The notes: generated by a model not told the origin, from the letters alone. A stretch of 32,220 nt of DNA from an uncultured Methylococcaceae bacterium (GCA_903859815.1 CAIOOA010000255.1:1-32220); one strand, 5' to 3'; positions 8,656 through 18,019 are shown, counted from the stretch's first letter. Made by a program: numbers and translations.

Positions 8656-10500
8656 ATGCGCAACCGCTATCCCGTTTGGAAAAATCTACTCATCCTGACT
8701 GTGTTAGCTTTTGGGATTATTTACTCGTTGCCCAATTTCTATGGCGAGGATCCATCCGTCCAGTTATCCCCTAGTCGTAACGCCAAAATCGATCAAAGCG
8801 TTTTGCTTCAGATTGAAAAGCTGCTGGCTGACAATGGCGTGAAGGCGAAAGCATCCGAACTGAATGACAAGCGAATTTTGGTGCGATTCCATGATACCGA
8901 CACACAGATCAAGGCTGAAGAGTTGCTCAAATCGAACATGGGCAATAACTATAGTGTGGCGCTTAACCTAGCCCCTGCGACTCCGGGTTGGTTAAGGGCC
9001 ATTGGTGCCAAGCCCATGTATCTTGGCCTTGACTTGCGCGGCGGTGTGCATTTCATGCTCCAAGTGGATATGGACGCGGCGGTGACGCAGGCTCAAGACC
9101 GTTATGCGGAGGATATCCGCACCAACTTGCGGGAGGCCAAAGTCCGCTATTTATCGGTGGAACGGGATAAGGCTTCCATCATAGTCAAGTTCCAAGACGC
9201 ACAGACTCTTGCCCAAGGTCGGGAAGTGATTAAAAAGGAAGTACGTGGTTTGGTTTTGAATGTTTTGGAAAACGAACAGGCCATCGTCGCCACTATCTCG
9301 GAGCAGGAAATCCGTGAGGTGCGTAAATTTGCCGTGGCTCAAAACATTACCATTTTACGCAATCGTGTAAACGAGTTGGGTGTGGCTGAGCCAGTCATCC
9401 AGCAGCAGGGTGAGGATCGCATTGTGGTTCAATTGCCGGGTGTGCAAGACACAGCGCGCGCCAAGGAAATCCTTGGAGCTACCGCAACGTTGGAATTCCG
9501 GTTGGTGGATAGCGAGCATGTGATTGGCCCTGACGGCAAAGCGCCATTGGGCACTAGAATATACAATGATCGTGCAGGTAGGCCATTGTTGCTGCAACGC
9601 AAAATCATCGTCACCGGTGACCAAGTGGTGGATGCTTCATCTGGGTTGGATCAGCAATCAGGCTCGCCTGCGGTATTCATCACTTTGAACGGAACCGGTG
9701 CCAAGAAAATGGCCGATACCACCAAGGAAAGCATCGGCAAGGCAATGGCTGTGGTGTTTATCGAAAACAAGAGTGAAACCAAGGAAATCGCCGGTCAGAA
9801 AGTGACCACAAAAAGGAAGGTGGAAGAAGTCATCAACGTGGCGACCATCCGTGACCGTTTCAGCAAGCGCTTCCAAATCACCGGCTTGGACAGCACTGAA
9901 GAAGCCCGCAATTTGGCATTGTTGCTGCGAGCCGGCGCTTTGGCCGCACCGATGGACATTGTTGAAGAACGGACTGTCGGCCCTAGCCTGGGTAAAGAAA
10001 ACATTGCCCAAGGTGAGCGCTCATTCCTGATCGGCTTTGCGTTGGTGGCAATCGTCGTATTGGTTTACTACAAGGTGTTTGGCATCATTGCCAACCTCAC
10101 CCTAGTGTTCAATATGGCCTTGATTATGGCTATTTTGTCATCCTTCCAAGCGACCTTGACCTTGCCGGGTATTGCCGGATTCACCTTGACGGTCGGTATG
10201 GCGGTGGATGCCAACGTGTTGATCTACGAACGCATCAAGGAGGAACTGCGCAACGGCAATTCGCCACAAGCGGCCATATATGCGGGCTTCGATAGGGCGT
10301 TTGCGACCATTTTCGACTCCCATATCACCAACTTGTTGGCGGCTATCATGCTATTCGGCATTGGCTCGGGTCCGGTCAAAGGATTCGCTGTCACCCTGAC
10401 TATCGGCATCATCACGTCACTGTTCACTGCCGTGACTTGCACACGCATGATGGTCAATTGGATTTATGGCGAAAAACGTGGCGTCAAACTTTGGATTTGA
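8656..10500 (+). CDS. secD: Protein translocase subunit SecD
   Basis: A 614-residue protein (E. coli SecD is 615). It has a first membrane segment near residues 7-29, the LGLDLRGGVHFML signature (about 123-135), a large periplasmic P1 region, and the C-terminal five-helix RND-like block containing GKENIAQGERSFLIGFALVAI and the TVGMAVDANVLIYERIKEEL helix with the conserved Asp of the proton path. SecD works with SecF to use the proton motive force to pull exported proteins through SecYEG on the periplasmic side. Its stop codon is immediately followed by secF; the two are co-transcribed with yajC. Confidence 0.98.
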   Translation: MRNRYPVWKNLLILTVLAFGIIYSLPNFYGEDPSVQLSPSRNAKIDQSVLLQIEKLLADNGVKAKASELNDKRILVRFHDTDTQIKAEELLKSNMGNNYSVALNLAPATPGWLRAIGAKPMYLGLDLRGGVHFMLQVDMDAAVTQAQDRYAEDIRTNLREAKVRYLSVERDKASIIVKFQDAQTLAQGREVIKKEVRGLVLNVLENEQAIVATISEQEIREVRKFAVAQNITILRNRVNELGVAEPVIQQQGEDRIVVQLPGVQDTARAKEILGATATLEFRLVDSEHVIGPDGKAPLGTRIYNDRAGRPLLLQRKIIVTGDQVVDASSGLDQQSGSPAVFITLNGTGAKKMADTTKESIGKAMAVVFIENKSETKEIAGQKVTTKRKVEEVINVATIRDRFSKRFQITGLDSTEEARNLALLLRAGALAAPMDIVEERTVGPSLGKENIAQGERSFLIGFALVAIVVLVYYKVFGIIANLTLVFNMALIMAILSSFQATLTLPGIAGFTLTVGMAVDANVLIYERIKEELRNGNSPQAAIYAGFDRAFATIFDSHITNLLAAIMLFGIGSGPVKGFAVTLTIGIITSLFTAVTCTRMMVNWIYGEKRGVKLWI

Positions 10501-10511
10501 TGGGAAAGAAT

Positions 10512-11480
10512 ATGAATGCAAACACAAAACTAACAGACCCGAAAAAAGAGTCCTTGCCCGGTGTGCCCAATATCAACTTCATGGGCATGCGCCATATCGC
10601 GGTATGGGCATCAATCATCCTCAGTATTGCTTCGCTGGTTTCATTAGGGGTTAAAGGGCTTAATTTTGCCATCGATTTCACGGGCGGGACCGTGGTCGAG
10701 GTCAAGTATAATAACCCTGCCGATGTAAACCAGATTCGCCTTAACTTGGAGGCGGACGGCTTCAAAAGTCCGATGGTGCAACAGTTTGGCAGTACTCATG
10801 ATGTGTTGATTCGTTTGGCCCCTCAAGAGGGGGTCAGTGGCAGCAACCTGAAGAATCGAGTGATGGGAATTCTAAACAAAGACCCGTCCAATGTCGCAGA
10901 ACTAAATCGCATCGAATTTGTCGGGCCGCAAGTCGGTGACGACCTGGTGACGGATAGTGGATTGGCCCTGCTTTATGCCTCCATCGGTATTCTGATCTAT
11001 GTCGCCCTGCGATTCGAATACCGCTTCGCGTTGGGTGCGATTCTCGCCACCTTGCATGATGTGGTGATGATCCTGGGCTTTTTCTCGGTGCTGCAATTGG
11101 AATTTGACTTGAGCGTTTTGGCTGCTGTGCTGACCATCATGGGTTACTCGCTCAATGACACAATCGTTGTGTTCGACCGTATCCGTGAAAACTTTCGCAA
11201 GCTGCGTCGAGGTGAGGTGGTCGAGGTGATGAACATTTCCATCAACGAAACCTTGAGCCGAACCTTGATGACCTCGTTCCTGACTTTGTTGTCAGTCATT
11301 GCAATGGCATTGTTTGGGGGGCAGGTGATCCATAACTTTGCGCTCGCGCTGATCGTCGGCATTGTGGTGGGTACTTACTCCTCCATTTATGTCGCCAGCG
11401 CCCTCGCCCTCAAGCTCGGTGTCAGCCGCATGGATTTGATGCCGCCGGAGAAGGAAGGCGCCTTGGATAACCGTCCTTAA
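10512..11480 (+). CDS. secF: Protein translocase subunit SecF
   Basis: About 322 residues from the ATG at 10512 (E. coli SecF is 323). Signatures: the first membrane helix, the GLNFAIDFTGGTVVEV motif after it, a periplasmic domain, and a C-terminal helix block with LTIMGYSLNDTIVVFDRIREN. The frame is open upstream into secD. An in-frame ATG at 10500 overlaps the secD stop (TGATG) and is an alternative start with four extra residues; 10512 was chosen because a GGGA lies just upstream and the result fits the family N-terminus. Partner of SecD. Transcription ends at the hairpin 11502-11528. Confidence 0.96.
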   Translation: MNANTKLTDPKKESLPGVPNINFMGMRHIAVWASIILSIASLVSLGVKGLNFAIDFTGGTVVEVKYNNPADVNQIRLNLEADGFKSPMVQQFGSTHDVLIRLAPQEGVSGSNLKNRVMGILNKDPSNVAELNRIEFVGPQVGDDLVTDSGLALLYASIGILIYVALRFEYRFALGAILATLHDVVMILGFFSVLQLEFDLSVLAAVLTIMGYSLNDTIVVFDRIRENFRKLRRGEVVEVMNISINETLSRTLMTSFLTLLSVIAMALFGGQVIHNFALALIVGIVVGTYSSIYVASALALKLGVSRMDLMPPEKEGALDNRP

Positions 11481-11501
11481 CCAGAAAAGTTAATGACCAT
11501 T

Positions 11502-11528
11502 AAAAAGGCCGCTTATGCGGCCTTTTTT
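11502..11528 (+). terminator. Rho-independent terminator after secF
   Basis: A perfect inverted repeat (11502-11512 with 11517-11527, core GGCCGC/GCGGCC, 4-nt loop) followed by a T run. It is flanked by A and T tracts on both sides and so could work in both directions; in this context it ends the tgt-yajC-secDF transcript. Confidence 0.93.
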
Positions 11529-11614
11529 CATTTAGGCTTGTTTGCTTGAAAATTAGCATTATCATAGTGTTCTGATGAATTCCAATTCCTTTTTTTCATT
11601 AATAGGAGTCAGCC

Positions 11615-13324
11615 ATGGACGCACCAAAATTATTCTTTTTCATGTTCGCCTTGTTTTGCCAACTGCCAGCGGTTGCGCAAGACCAAACTGAACAAACCAC
11701 CAATGAATGTGCCACCGGCTTGGTCCGTGTCGATGACAAAGGCGTCATTTCCACTAAAGACAATTGCGGACTTTCCGGGCCAAATGCCAAGGCTATCGAA
11801 GAGGCATTCTTTCAAATCCGGCATGATCTAAAACCGTCTTTCGATCAAATGAATGGGCTAGTGGCAGCCGACAACATCATTTTAGGGGTTGCATTGGATG
11901 CCATTAATGCCGGGGAAGTCAATTTGGAGGGTGTGATTGACATCTGCCAAAAGCTTGCCACTAGGATGAACTCTGAAACATCCACTGCTTTGATGGCGCT
12001 GGCAGTGCAATGGAAGGAAAATTATGACAGCTTGATGGAGTCCTTGAAAAAAATGGAAAAATGGGATGAGGGTGGAACCAGTGTGGTCAAATCCTTGGCA
12101 AGCTTGGATTTGGTGTCAGCCTCGGGGCGGTTGGATGAGTTGATTGCTTCAGAGGAAGGAAAACAAGTCCATGCGGGATATTATTATCTAAAGGCGCAAA
12201 TCTATTTACTGCAATTTCAGCCGCAGAACGCGCTGCCGCTGCTGGAAAAAGCCCGCGACATGGAACCGGGAAATAACGAATATGGATTTGCCTATGCAAA
12301 AGCCTTGCAAGAGCAAAATTCTCAAGGTTCGGCAGAATCCCTCTACCTGTCCCTGCTTGAACAGTACCGTGGCTTGGCTAAGGAAAACCCCGATGCCTAT
12401 CTTCCATCGGTTGCTGCAACGCTCAATAACTTAGGACTGTTATACAGTGAATCCAAGCGCCCGAACGAGGCGGAGAAAGCCTATCGTGAGGCAGTGGAAA
12501 TCCGCCGCAGCCAAGGCAAAGCCGATCCAGCCGCTTTGGCTTTATGCTTGAACAATTTGGCAAACCTTTACCGGGACAATGAGAAAATGGACGAAGCGGA
12601 AAAAGCCTATACTGAATCCTTGGAAATTAGGCGTAATTTGGCTAGGGATGACCCCGCTGTCTATCAACGCTCGGTGATGGCAACACTGACCAACCTTGGC
12701 AATATCTACCGCAGTGACAAGCGTCCCGATGAGGCGGAAAAAGCTTATCGGGAAGTGTTGGACACTGCACGCAGCTTGGCACAGGGCAACCCCAACACCT
12801 TTCGGCCTGATATGGCCGCTGTCTTAAGTAATCTGGCCGGTCTCTACAGTGAAACCAAGCGTCCGGCGGAAGCTGAAAAATCATGGAGTGAAGCAAGGGA
12901 TATTCAACGAGAATTGGCTAAAAACGATCCGGCAAGCTATCAACCCACTCTGGCCACGACGCAGCATAACCTTGGCAACCTATATAGTGATGCCAAACGC
13001 TTTGACGACGCAGAAAAGGCTTATCGTGAATCACTGGAGATTCGTAGCGCACTCGCCAAAGACAATCCCGGCACTTACCAACCACAAGTTGCCACCACCT
13101 TGAATAATATGGCGGTCATGTATCGTGACCGCCAGCACTTCGACGATGCGGAAAAAGCCTACCGTGAAGCTTTGGAAATCCAACGGGAATTATACCGGGC
13201 AGACCCGGAAAAAAACGCCGCCAATTTAAAAACCATGCTCTCAGGCGAGGCCGTGCTGATGGAGAAAATGGGGCGCTCGGCGGACCGGGCAAGAATTGAA
13301 GCCGAGCGATCAGCAATAAAGTAA
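11615..13324 (+). CDS. Secreted TPR-repeat protein
   Basis: A 569-residue protein with an N-terminal signal peptide (hydrophobic residues 6-20, probable cleavage after AVAQ or nearby), then an unassigned helical region (about 25-250) and six tetratricopeptide units of kinesin-light-chain type at about residues 258-529. Each unit has the form N/DP..Y......TL.NLG.LY......EAEKAY.E.LEI.R. A seventh, decayed unit follows. TPR arrays bind peptides or proteins; here probably periplasmic or exported, partner unknown. AGGAG lies about 6 nt before the ATG. It is monocistronic: secF's terminator lies upstream and a 323-bp gap follows. Three Cys residues in the mature N-terminal region (31, 51, 111) could allow a disulfide. 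Confidence 0.88.
   Translation: MDAPKLFFFMFALFCQLPAVAQDQTEQTTNECATGLVRVDDKGVISTKDNCGLSGPNAKAIEEAFFQIRHDLKPSFDQMNGLVAADNIILGVALDAINAGEVNLEGVIDICQKLATRMNSETSTALMALAVQWKENYDSLMESLKKMEKWDEGGTSVVKSLASLDLVSASGRLDELIASEEGKQVHAGYYYLKAQIYLLQFQPQNALPLLEKARDMEPGNNEYGFAYAKALQEQNSQGSAESLYLSLLEQYRGLAKENPDAYLPSVAATLNNLGLLYSESKRPNEAEKAYREAVEIRRSQGKADPAALALCLNNLANLYRDNEKMDEAEKAYTESLEIRRNLARDDPAVYQRSVMATLTNLGNIYRSDKRPDEAEKAYREVLDTARSLAQGNPNTFRPDMAAVLSNLAGLYSETKRPAEAEKSWSEARDIQRELAKNDPASYQPTLATTQHNLGNLYSDAKRFDDAEKAYRESLEIRSALAKDNPGTYQPQVATTLNNMAVMYRDRQHFDDAEKAYREALEIQRELYRADPEKNAANLKTMLSGEAVLMEKMGRSADRARIEAERSAIK
12386..13201 (+). repeat. Six tandem TPR-coding units, 138-bp period
   Basis: Within the TPR gene the units start at residues 258, 304, 346, 392, 438 and 484: five are 46 residues (138 bp) and the second is 42 residues (126 bp). 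The protein repeats are clear but the DNA has diverged, indicating old duplications. Confidence 0.8.
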
Positions 13325-13647
13325 GGTTGGTATCTGTCGTTCCCACGCTCCGGTGCTCGTCGTCATACACCAATGGTCGAAGATCGTCCCGCGCAAATAA
13401 ACTTTGGCGCTTGGCATCAGTGAAACAAACACCAGAAGTTCCCTTGGAAAACGTTCGATGCAATCCAATCTTCAAACCTGCCCTTTATTCCGGTAAACTA
13501 GCCGGCAAAATACGATTTGTTCGTGAGAGTCAGGAAACCTCCCGGCCCAACTTGTATTGCAAACCCGAATGCCGAGTCAGCACAAGCGCTTTCGGAGGCA
13601 TGAATTTTATAAATTCGACTATCTACCAAAACCTTTACGGAGCCACT
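13325..13647. other. Intergenic region with a dispersed-repeat fragment
   Basis: No gene is supported. The plus-strand frame running into the NTF2-like gene is open here, but its translation has no recognisable features and the downstream ATG at 13648 has its own ribosome-binding site. Positions 13338-13371 carry a cgttcccacgctcc type repeat also seen around 19733-19787. The promoter of the 13648-17773 operon presumably lies in this stretch; no convincing -35/-10 pair was found by eye. Confidence 0.5.
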
Positions 13648-14058
13648 ATGAGCCAGAATGCAGATGCCTTGATCGAATCCTACTACGCCGCCTTTAACGC
13701 TGGCGATATGGATAAATTTATCAGCCTATTGACCGATGATGTCATTCACGACACCAACCAAGGTTCCCGTGAAATTGGCAAGGGTCCGTTTAAAGCCTTC
13801 ATGGAAAGGATGAACACCAACTATAAGGAGCAACTTGTCGAAATGGTCATCATGAGCACCGCCGACGGAACCCGCGCCGCTGCCGAATTCGTGGTGCTGG
13901 GTGAATACTTAGTCACTGATGAAGGCTTGCCAGATGCCAAGGGCCAAAAATATCGTTTGCCGGCGGGTGCTTTTTTCGACATTCGTGATGGCAAAGTTGC
14001 TCGCATCACCAATTATTACAATTTGGAAGACTGGATCAAGCAAGTCAGCCAAGGTTGA
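13648..14058 (+). CDS. NTF2/SnoaL-like, ketosteroid isomerase-related protein
   Basis: A 136-residue protein with an NTF2-like alpha+beta cone fold. Visible signs are the opening helix ALIESYYAAFNAGDMDKFISLL, the TDDVIHDTNQG segment, and the final strands AGAFFDIRDGKVARITNYY. It resembles the family of about 135-residue proteobacterial proteins annotated as ketosteroid isomerase-related (TIGR02096, from memory), whose activity is unknown; true steroid isomerase activity should not be assumed. The start was set at 13648 because ACGGAG lies about 5 nt upstream and the length fits the family. The gene is 4 bp upstream of the GNAT gene, which ties it to the acetyltransferase/carbon-nitrogen hydrolase pair. 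Confidence 0.87.
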   Translation: MSQNADALIESYYAAFNAGDMDKFISLLTDDVIHDTNQGSREIGKGPFKAFMERMNTNYKEQLVEMVIMSTADGTRAAAEFVVLGEYLVTDEGLPDAKGQKYRLPAGAFFDIRDGKVARITNYYNLEDWIKQVSQG

Positions 14059-14062
14059 TGCC

Positions 14063-14671
14063 ATGAGCGAGATTGCCATCAAGCACTTGTCCGGTCAAGC
14101 GGTGGAACCTTGGATTCCTGATCTCGCAAGACTGCGCATTACCGTCTTTAGAGATTTTCCCTATTTGTACGACGGCACTACCGAATACGAGGAAAACTAC
14201 TTAAAGACCTATATCCAGTCGCAAGACAGCATTGTCGTGCTGGCATTGGATGGGGACAAGGTGATTGGCGCTTCCACAGGCTTGCCGATGAGGGATGAAA
14301 CCCCGGAGTTTCAACAACCCTTCATCGATAATGGCTACGATCCGGGCAAAGTTTTCTATTGTGCGGAATCCGTATTGCTGAAGGAATATCGTGGACGGGG
14401 CGTTTACAAGCAATTTTTCACGGGGCGTGAAGAACATGCCCGAAAGTTGGAATGTTTTGATTGGTTGAGTTTTTGCTGTGTGCAGCGCCCGACCGACCAT
14501 CCTTTGCGCCCTGTGGATTATGTGCCATTGGATGCCATTTGGACCAAATTCGGTTATGTCAAACATCCAGAGTTACATGCCAGTTATGATTGGAAGGATG
14601 TGGATCAGGCAGGAGAAACCGTCCATGACATGGTGTTCTGGTTGAAGCCTATTCAGGAGTCACAGTCATGA
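14063..14671 (+). CDS. GNAT-family N-acetyltransferase
   Basis: A 202-residue protein with a GNAT acetyl-CoA binding pattern: the strand IVVLALDGDKVIGASTGLPM, then AESVLLKEYRGRGVYKQFF, where the R-G-R-G-V core corresponds to the Q/RxxGxG/A pyrophosphate-binding loop, followed by a helix. The acceptor is unknown. The start at 14063 (MSEIAIKH) lies 4 bp after the NTF2-like stop; a longer in-frame extension is possible but overlaps that gene. Its stop overlaps the next start (ATGA), so it is translationally coupled to the carbon-nitrogen hydrolase. In Bacillus subtilis YhcX these two domains are, as I recall, fused in one protein, which supports a joint function. Confidence 0.9.
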   Translation: MSEIAIKHLSGQAVEPWIPDLARLRITVFRDFPYLYDGTTEYEENYLKTYIQSQDSIVVLALDGDKVIGASTGLPMRDETPEFQQPFIDNGYDPGKVFYCAESVLLKEYRGRGVYKQFFTGREEHARKLECFDWLSFCCVQRPTDHPLRPVDYVPLDAIWTKFGYVKHPELHASYDWKDVDQAGETVHDMVFWLKPIQESQS

Positions 14672-15540
14672 GCGCAAACAAGGCATTTAGGCTGGCAACC
14701 GCCCAATATGACATTGGTTTTTTGAAGGAATGGTCGGTTTACGAGGATAAAATCAATCGTTGGGTTGCTGATGCGGTAGGGCAGGGGGCGAAAATGCTCT
14801 TGTTCCCGGAATATTTCAGCATGGAGTTGGCTTCCCTGTTCCCCGAGGACATTTACAAATCCTTATCCAAGCAGCTTGTTGCATTACAAACCCTCTACCC
14901 GGATTTTCTGAAGCTTTACGAAGGTTTGGCTCGTAAGCATGGGGTTTACATTTTGGCAGGTTCCTATCCTGTCCAGATTGGAAACGAGGTCTATCGAAAC
15001 CGTGCTTGGTTGTTTAATCCCGATGGCGTGAGCGATTTCCAAGACAAGCTGCAAATGACCCGCTTTGAAAATGAGCAGTGGCTGATTAAGGCGGGTGATG
15101 AGATTAAGTTGCTCGACACCGAATTCGGTAAGATTGGTGTGAATATCTGTTACGATAGCGAATTCCCCATCATTGCCCGCAAGCAAGTCGAGTCCGGGGC
15201 TGATCTGATCCTCGTTCCCAGTTGCACGGACACCGTGGCCGGTTATCATCGTGTGCGGATTGGTTGCCAAGCAAGGGCGCTGGAAAACCAATGCTATGTG
15301 GTGCAGTCGCCCACGGTCGGTTTGGCGTCATGGTCCGAGGCGGTGGATGTCAACATCGGCGCGGCGGCGGTTTATACCCCCGTGGATTATGGCTATCCTG
15401 ACAATGGTGTTTTGGCTATTGGTGAAATGAATCAGGCGCAATGGGTTTATGCCGATATTGACCTGTCCACCATAGCCAAAGTACGGGAGACGGGCCAAGT
15501 TTTCAATTATCGTGATTGGCCCGGACAATTCCGATTTTAA
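14668..15540 (+). CDS. Carbon-nitrogen hydrolase (nitrilase superfamily amidase)
   Basis: A 290-residue enzyme with the intact Glu-Lys-Cys triad of the nitrilase superfamily: Glu48 in LLFPEYFSME, Lys127 in FQDKLQMTRFE and Cys161 in VNICYDSEFP. These enzymes hydrolyse or condense amides and nitriles through a Cys thioester; true nitriles are substrates in only one branch, so an amidase or N-carbamoyl type reaction is more likely. Coupled by ATGA overlap to the GNAT gene. The pair corresponds to the GNAT-fused nitrilase branch of the superfamily, whose substrate is not established to my knowledge. Cytoplasmic: no signal peptide. Confidence 0.93.
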   Translation: MSANKAFRLATAQYDIGFLKEWSVYEDKINRWVADAVGQGAKMLLFPEYFSMELASLFPEDIYKSLSKQLVALQTLYPDFLKLYEGLARKHGVYILAGSYPVQIGNEVYRNRAWLFNPDGVSDFQDKLQMTRFENEQWLIKAGDEIKLLDTEFGKIGVNICYDSEFPIIARKQVESGADLILVPSCTDTVAGYHRVRIGCQARALENQCYVVQSPTVGLASWSEAVDVNIGAAAVYTPVDYGYPDNGVLAIGEMNQAQWVYADIDLSTIAKVRETGQVFNYRDWPGQFRF

Positions 15541-15556
15541 ATCAGGAGTAAAAGAA

Positions 15557-17773
15557 GTGTCGACGCCACCGTTCAATCCAGCTAATTCCACTACTTCCCC
15601 AACATCGAACCCCGTGTCCGACATTGAGGAAATTCAGCCCTCTGTCAAGCCAATTCAAGATAGGGTGTCGCCGCCCTTGGCAGACCAACCTTGGAAGGTG
15701 CTGTTGGTTGATGAGGAAATGGATTTGGTCAAGGTGACGAGGATGTTGATCAGGAACCATACCTTTCACCAGCGCCGGGTCGAATGTTTGGAGGCTTGCA
15801 CAACGACCGAGGCCAGGAAAGTATTGTCTGAAAACCCTGATATTGCGGTGGCTTTTATTGATGTGGCGATGGAGACGCTGGAAGATGACTTGAATCTAGT
15901 CGATTACATTCGCAAGATTCTCGGCAACACCTTGATGAGGATTGTCATCCTAACCAAGGATACGGGCAGGGTGCCAGAACGCTATATGATCGATCATTTG
16001 GATATAGACGATTATAAAGAAAAAGCGGATCTAAACGAGGATCGTCTGTATAACACACTACGCAGTACCCTGAAGGCTTATAACGACATTAGCTTCCGGT
16101 ATCGGGAAGGTGTGGAAAGGCGATTGTCAGGCTTGGTGGCTGATAATGCGGCTGAAGGCATCATTATATGCAATGCCATGAATCGGATTGTCAGTGCGAA
16201 CCCCTCATTCATGAAAATGACCGGGTACACCGAGGAAGAAATCGTCGGACGGAACCCTAAGATGATGTGTTCGGGACTCCATGACGCTGACTTTTACCAT
16301 GAAATGTGGGAATCCCTGCGCACGGTCGGTGCTTGGCACGGTGAAATCTGGAACCGGCGCAAAAATGGGGAAATATTTCCGCAATGGCTATCCATCAGTT
16401 CCATCAAAAATGAAAGTGGCGAGTTCCTTCAATTCATTGGGTTGTTCACCGACCTTTCTGAAAGCAAAGCCGCACAAGAACGAATCTATTTCCTAGCCAA
16501 TTATGATGAATTGACCAAGCTCCCCAATCGTGTCATGTCTAGGGAACGCTTGGAGAGGGCCATTCATTCGGCAGTCACCGCCCGCGATCAACTCGCGGTC
16601 ATGTTGCTTGATCTGGATCGGTTCAAGGTCATCAACGAATCCTTGGGGCATAGCACTGGCGATGCTTTATTGGCGATGGTGGGGCAGCGCTTGCTGGGGA
16701 GCGTCAGGGAGCATGATACGGTTGGCCGGCAAGGGGGAGATGAATTTTTGATGATTTTCCCTAGGGCGGGGATCGATTTTGTCGCCCGTCTGGCGAAACG
16801 GGTTCTCGATAATTTGTCGAAACCCTTTGACATTGACAGTCACCATCTAGTGGTTTCACCCAGCATAGGCATAGCGGTTTATCCTAATGACGGGGTTGAT
16901 GCAGAAACGCTGCTGAGGAATGCCGAGGTGGCGATGTATGCCGCCAAAAATTCAGGCCGCTGCCAATATCAATTCTTCACCACCGAATTGAACTCTGTTG
17001 CCCAATATCGGCTCAAGCTGGAAACTGGCTTGAGAAATGCCTTGGATCATGGCGATTTCGTACTCCATTATCAGCCACAGGTGGACACGGCGACCGGGCA
17101 AATCGTCGGCTGTGAGGCTTTAATCCGTTGGGTGACACCGGATGGTCTATATTTTCCGGCACAATTCATCCCTTTGGCTGAGGAAACCGGACTGATTGTG
17201 CCCATAGGCGAGTGGGTGCTGGCCACTGCCAGCAAGCAAATCAAAGCTTGGCAAGACAGTGGTTTTCCGTGCATACCGGTTGCTGTCAATTTGTCCAGCG
17301 TCCAGTTTGCGCAGGCTGACATCCAGAAAAAAATCCATGACATCTTGGCCTGTATTGGACTTGCGCCCGAGTACTTGGAACTGGAAATCACTGAAACCGT
17401 ATCCATGTCGGATGCGGATTACACCACGGAAACCATCCACGCGCTCAATGAACTTGGCATAAGCATCGCCATTGACGACTTTGGCACGGGTTATTCTTCC
17501 TTAAGTTATTTAAAGCGATTCCGGGTTAGCAAGCTGAAGATTGACCGCTCCTTCATCCATAATGTCCCCCATGATCCTGAAGATTCTGCCATTGTCGAGG
17601 CGATTATCAACTTAGGCAAGATACTCAAGCTGCAAGTATGCGCCGAAGGTGTCGAGACGCTTGAACAGTTCCAGTATCTCAAAGCGCTGCATTGTGACCA
17701 ATGTCAAGGGTATTTCTTTGGAAAACCCATCCCCGCCGAAGAATTTGGGCGGTTATTACATAAAAGTTTATGA
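15557..17773 (+). CDS. Response regulator-PAS-GGDEF-EAL cyclic-di-GMP protein
   Basis: About 738 residues from the GTG at 15557, chosen because AGGAG lies 8 nt upstream; an ATG at 15512 is in frame but lies inside the preceding gene and has no such site. Domains (GTG numbering): receiver at about 45-170 with the VDEE acidic pair, phospho-acceptor Asp102 (AFIDVAM), the Thr of LTKD and the Lys of YKEK; PAS at about 190-310; GGDEF at about 315-480 with an intact GGDEF at 393-397 and an inhibitory RxxD site at 384-387; EAL at about 490-735 with intact EAL (520-522), DDFGTGYSS, KIDRSF and EGVET motifs. Both cyclase and phosphodiesterase halves look competent. It ends the operon starting at 13648. 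The cognate kinase is not in the window. Confidence 0.94.
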   Translation: MSTPPFNPANSTTSPTSNPVSDIEEIQPSVKPIQDRVSPPLADQPWKVLLVDEEMDLVKVTRMLIRNHTFHQRRVECLEACTTTEARKVLSENPDIAVAFIDVAMETLEDDLNLVDYIRKILGNTLMRIVILTKDTGRVPERYMIDHLDIDDYKEKADLNEDRLYNTLRSTLKAYNDISFRYREGVERRLSGLVADNAAEGIIICNAMNRIVSANPSFMKMTGYTEEEIVGRNPKMMCSGLHDADFYHEMWESLRTVGAWHGEIWNRRKNGEIFPQWLSISSIKNESGEFLQFIGLFTDLSESKAAQERIYFLANYDELTKLPNRVMSRERLERAIHSAVTARDQLAVMLLDLDRFKVINESLGHSTGDALLAMVGQRLLGSVREHDTVGRQGGDEFLMIFPRAGIDFVARLAKRVLDNLSKPFDIDSHHLVVSPSIGIAVYPNDGVDAETLLRNAEVAMYAAKNSGRCQYQFFTTELNSVAQYRLKLETGLRNALDHGDFVLHYQPQVDTATGQIVGCEALIRWVTPDGLYFPAQFIPLAEETGLIVPIGEWVLATASKQIKAWQDSGFPCIPVAVNLSSVQFAQADIQKKIHDILACIGLAPEYLELEITETVSMSDADYTTETIHALNELGISIAIDDFGTGYSSLSYLKRFRVSKLKIDRSFIHNVPHDPEDSAIVEAIINLGKILKLQVCAEGVETLEQFQYLKALHCDQCQGYFFGKPIPAEEFGRLLHKSL

Positions 17774-17973
17774 ATCATCAAGGCAATACCGCATTCAGGA
17801 AATACACCAGCAGATTGCGGTTTTCTCCGAGCCGAGAAATGCCTGGAATACGCAATCTATCTTGGGGTCAAGACGGTGTTTCATGGTGGGTTATTGCTTG
17901 GATTGAGCCAGAGCAATAAAAAGCATAGCCATGTAGTTTTCCCCGTTCTGGGCTATTTAGCGGAAATTCCATG

Positions 17974-18000
17974 TGGGCAAACGATGAAGCCGTTTGCCCA
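17974..18000. repeat. Palindromic repeat, copy 1 (left of the ecotin block)
   Basis: A perfect 10-bp inverted repeat (tgggcaaacg, 17974-17983, with 17991-18000) and a 7-nt loop, in the 246-bp gap between the GGDEF-EAL gene and ecotin. A related copy with similar flanks lies at 19222-19250. The rest of 17774-18019 shows no gene. Since the genes on both sides converge here, it may also help terminate transcription, but no T run follows. Confidence 0.75.
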
Positions 18001-18019
18001 GTCGGCGGGCTATCCCGGT

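Noticed and set aside
13327-13647. A longer N-terminus for the NTF2-like protein
   Set aside because: The extension has no domain features, includes a dispersed repeat, and the ATG at 13648 has its own ribosome-binding site and fits the family length.
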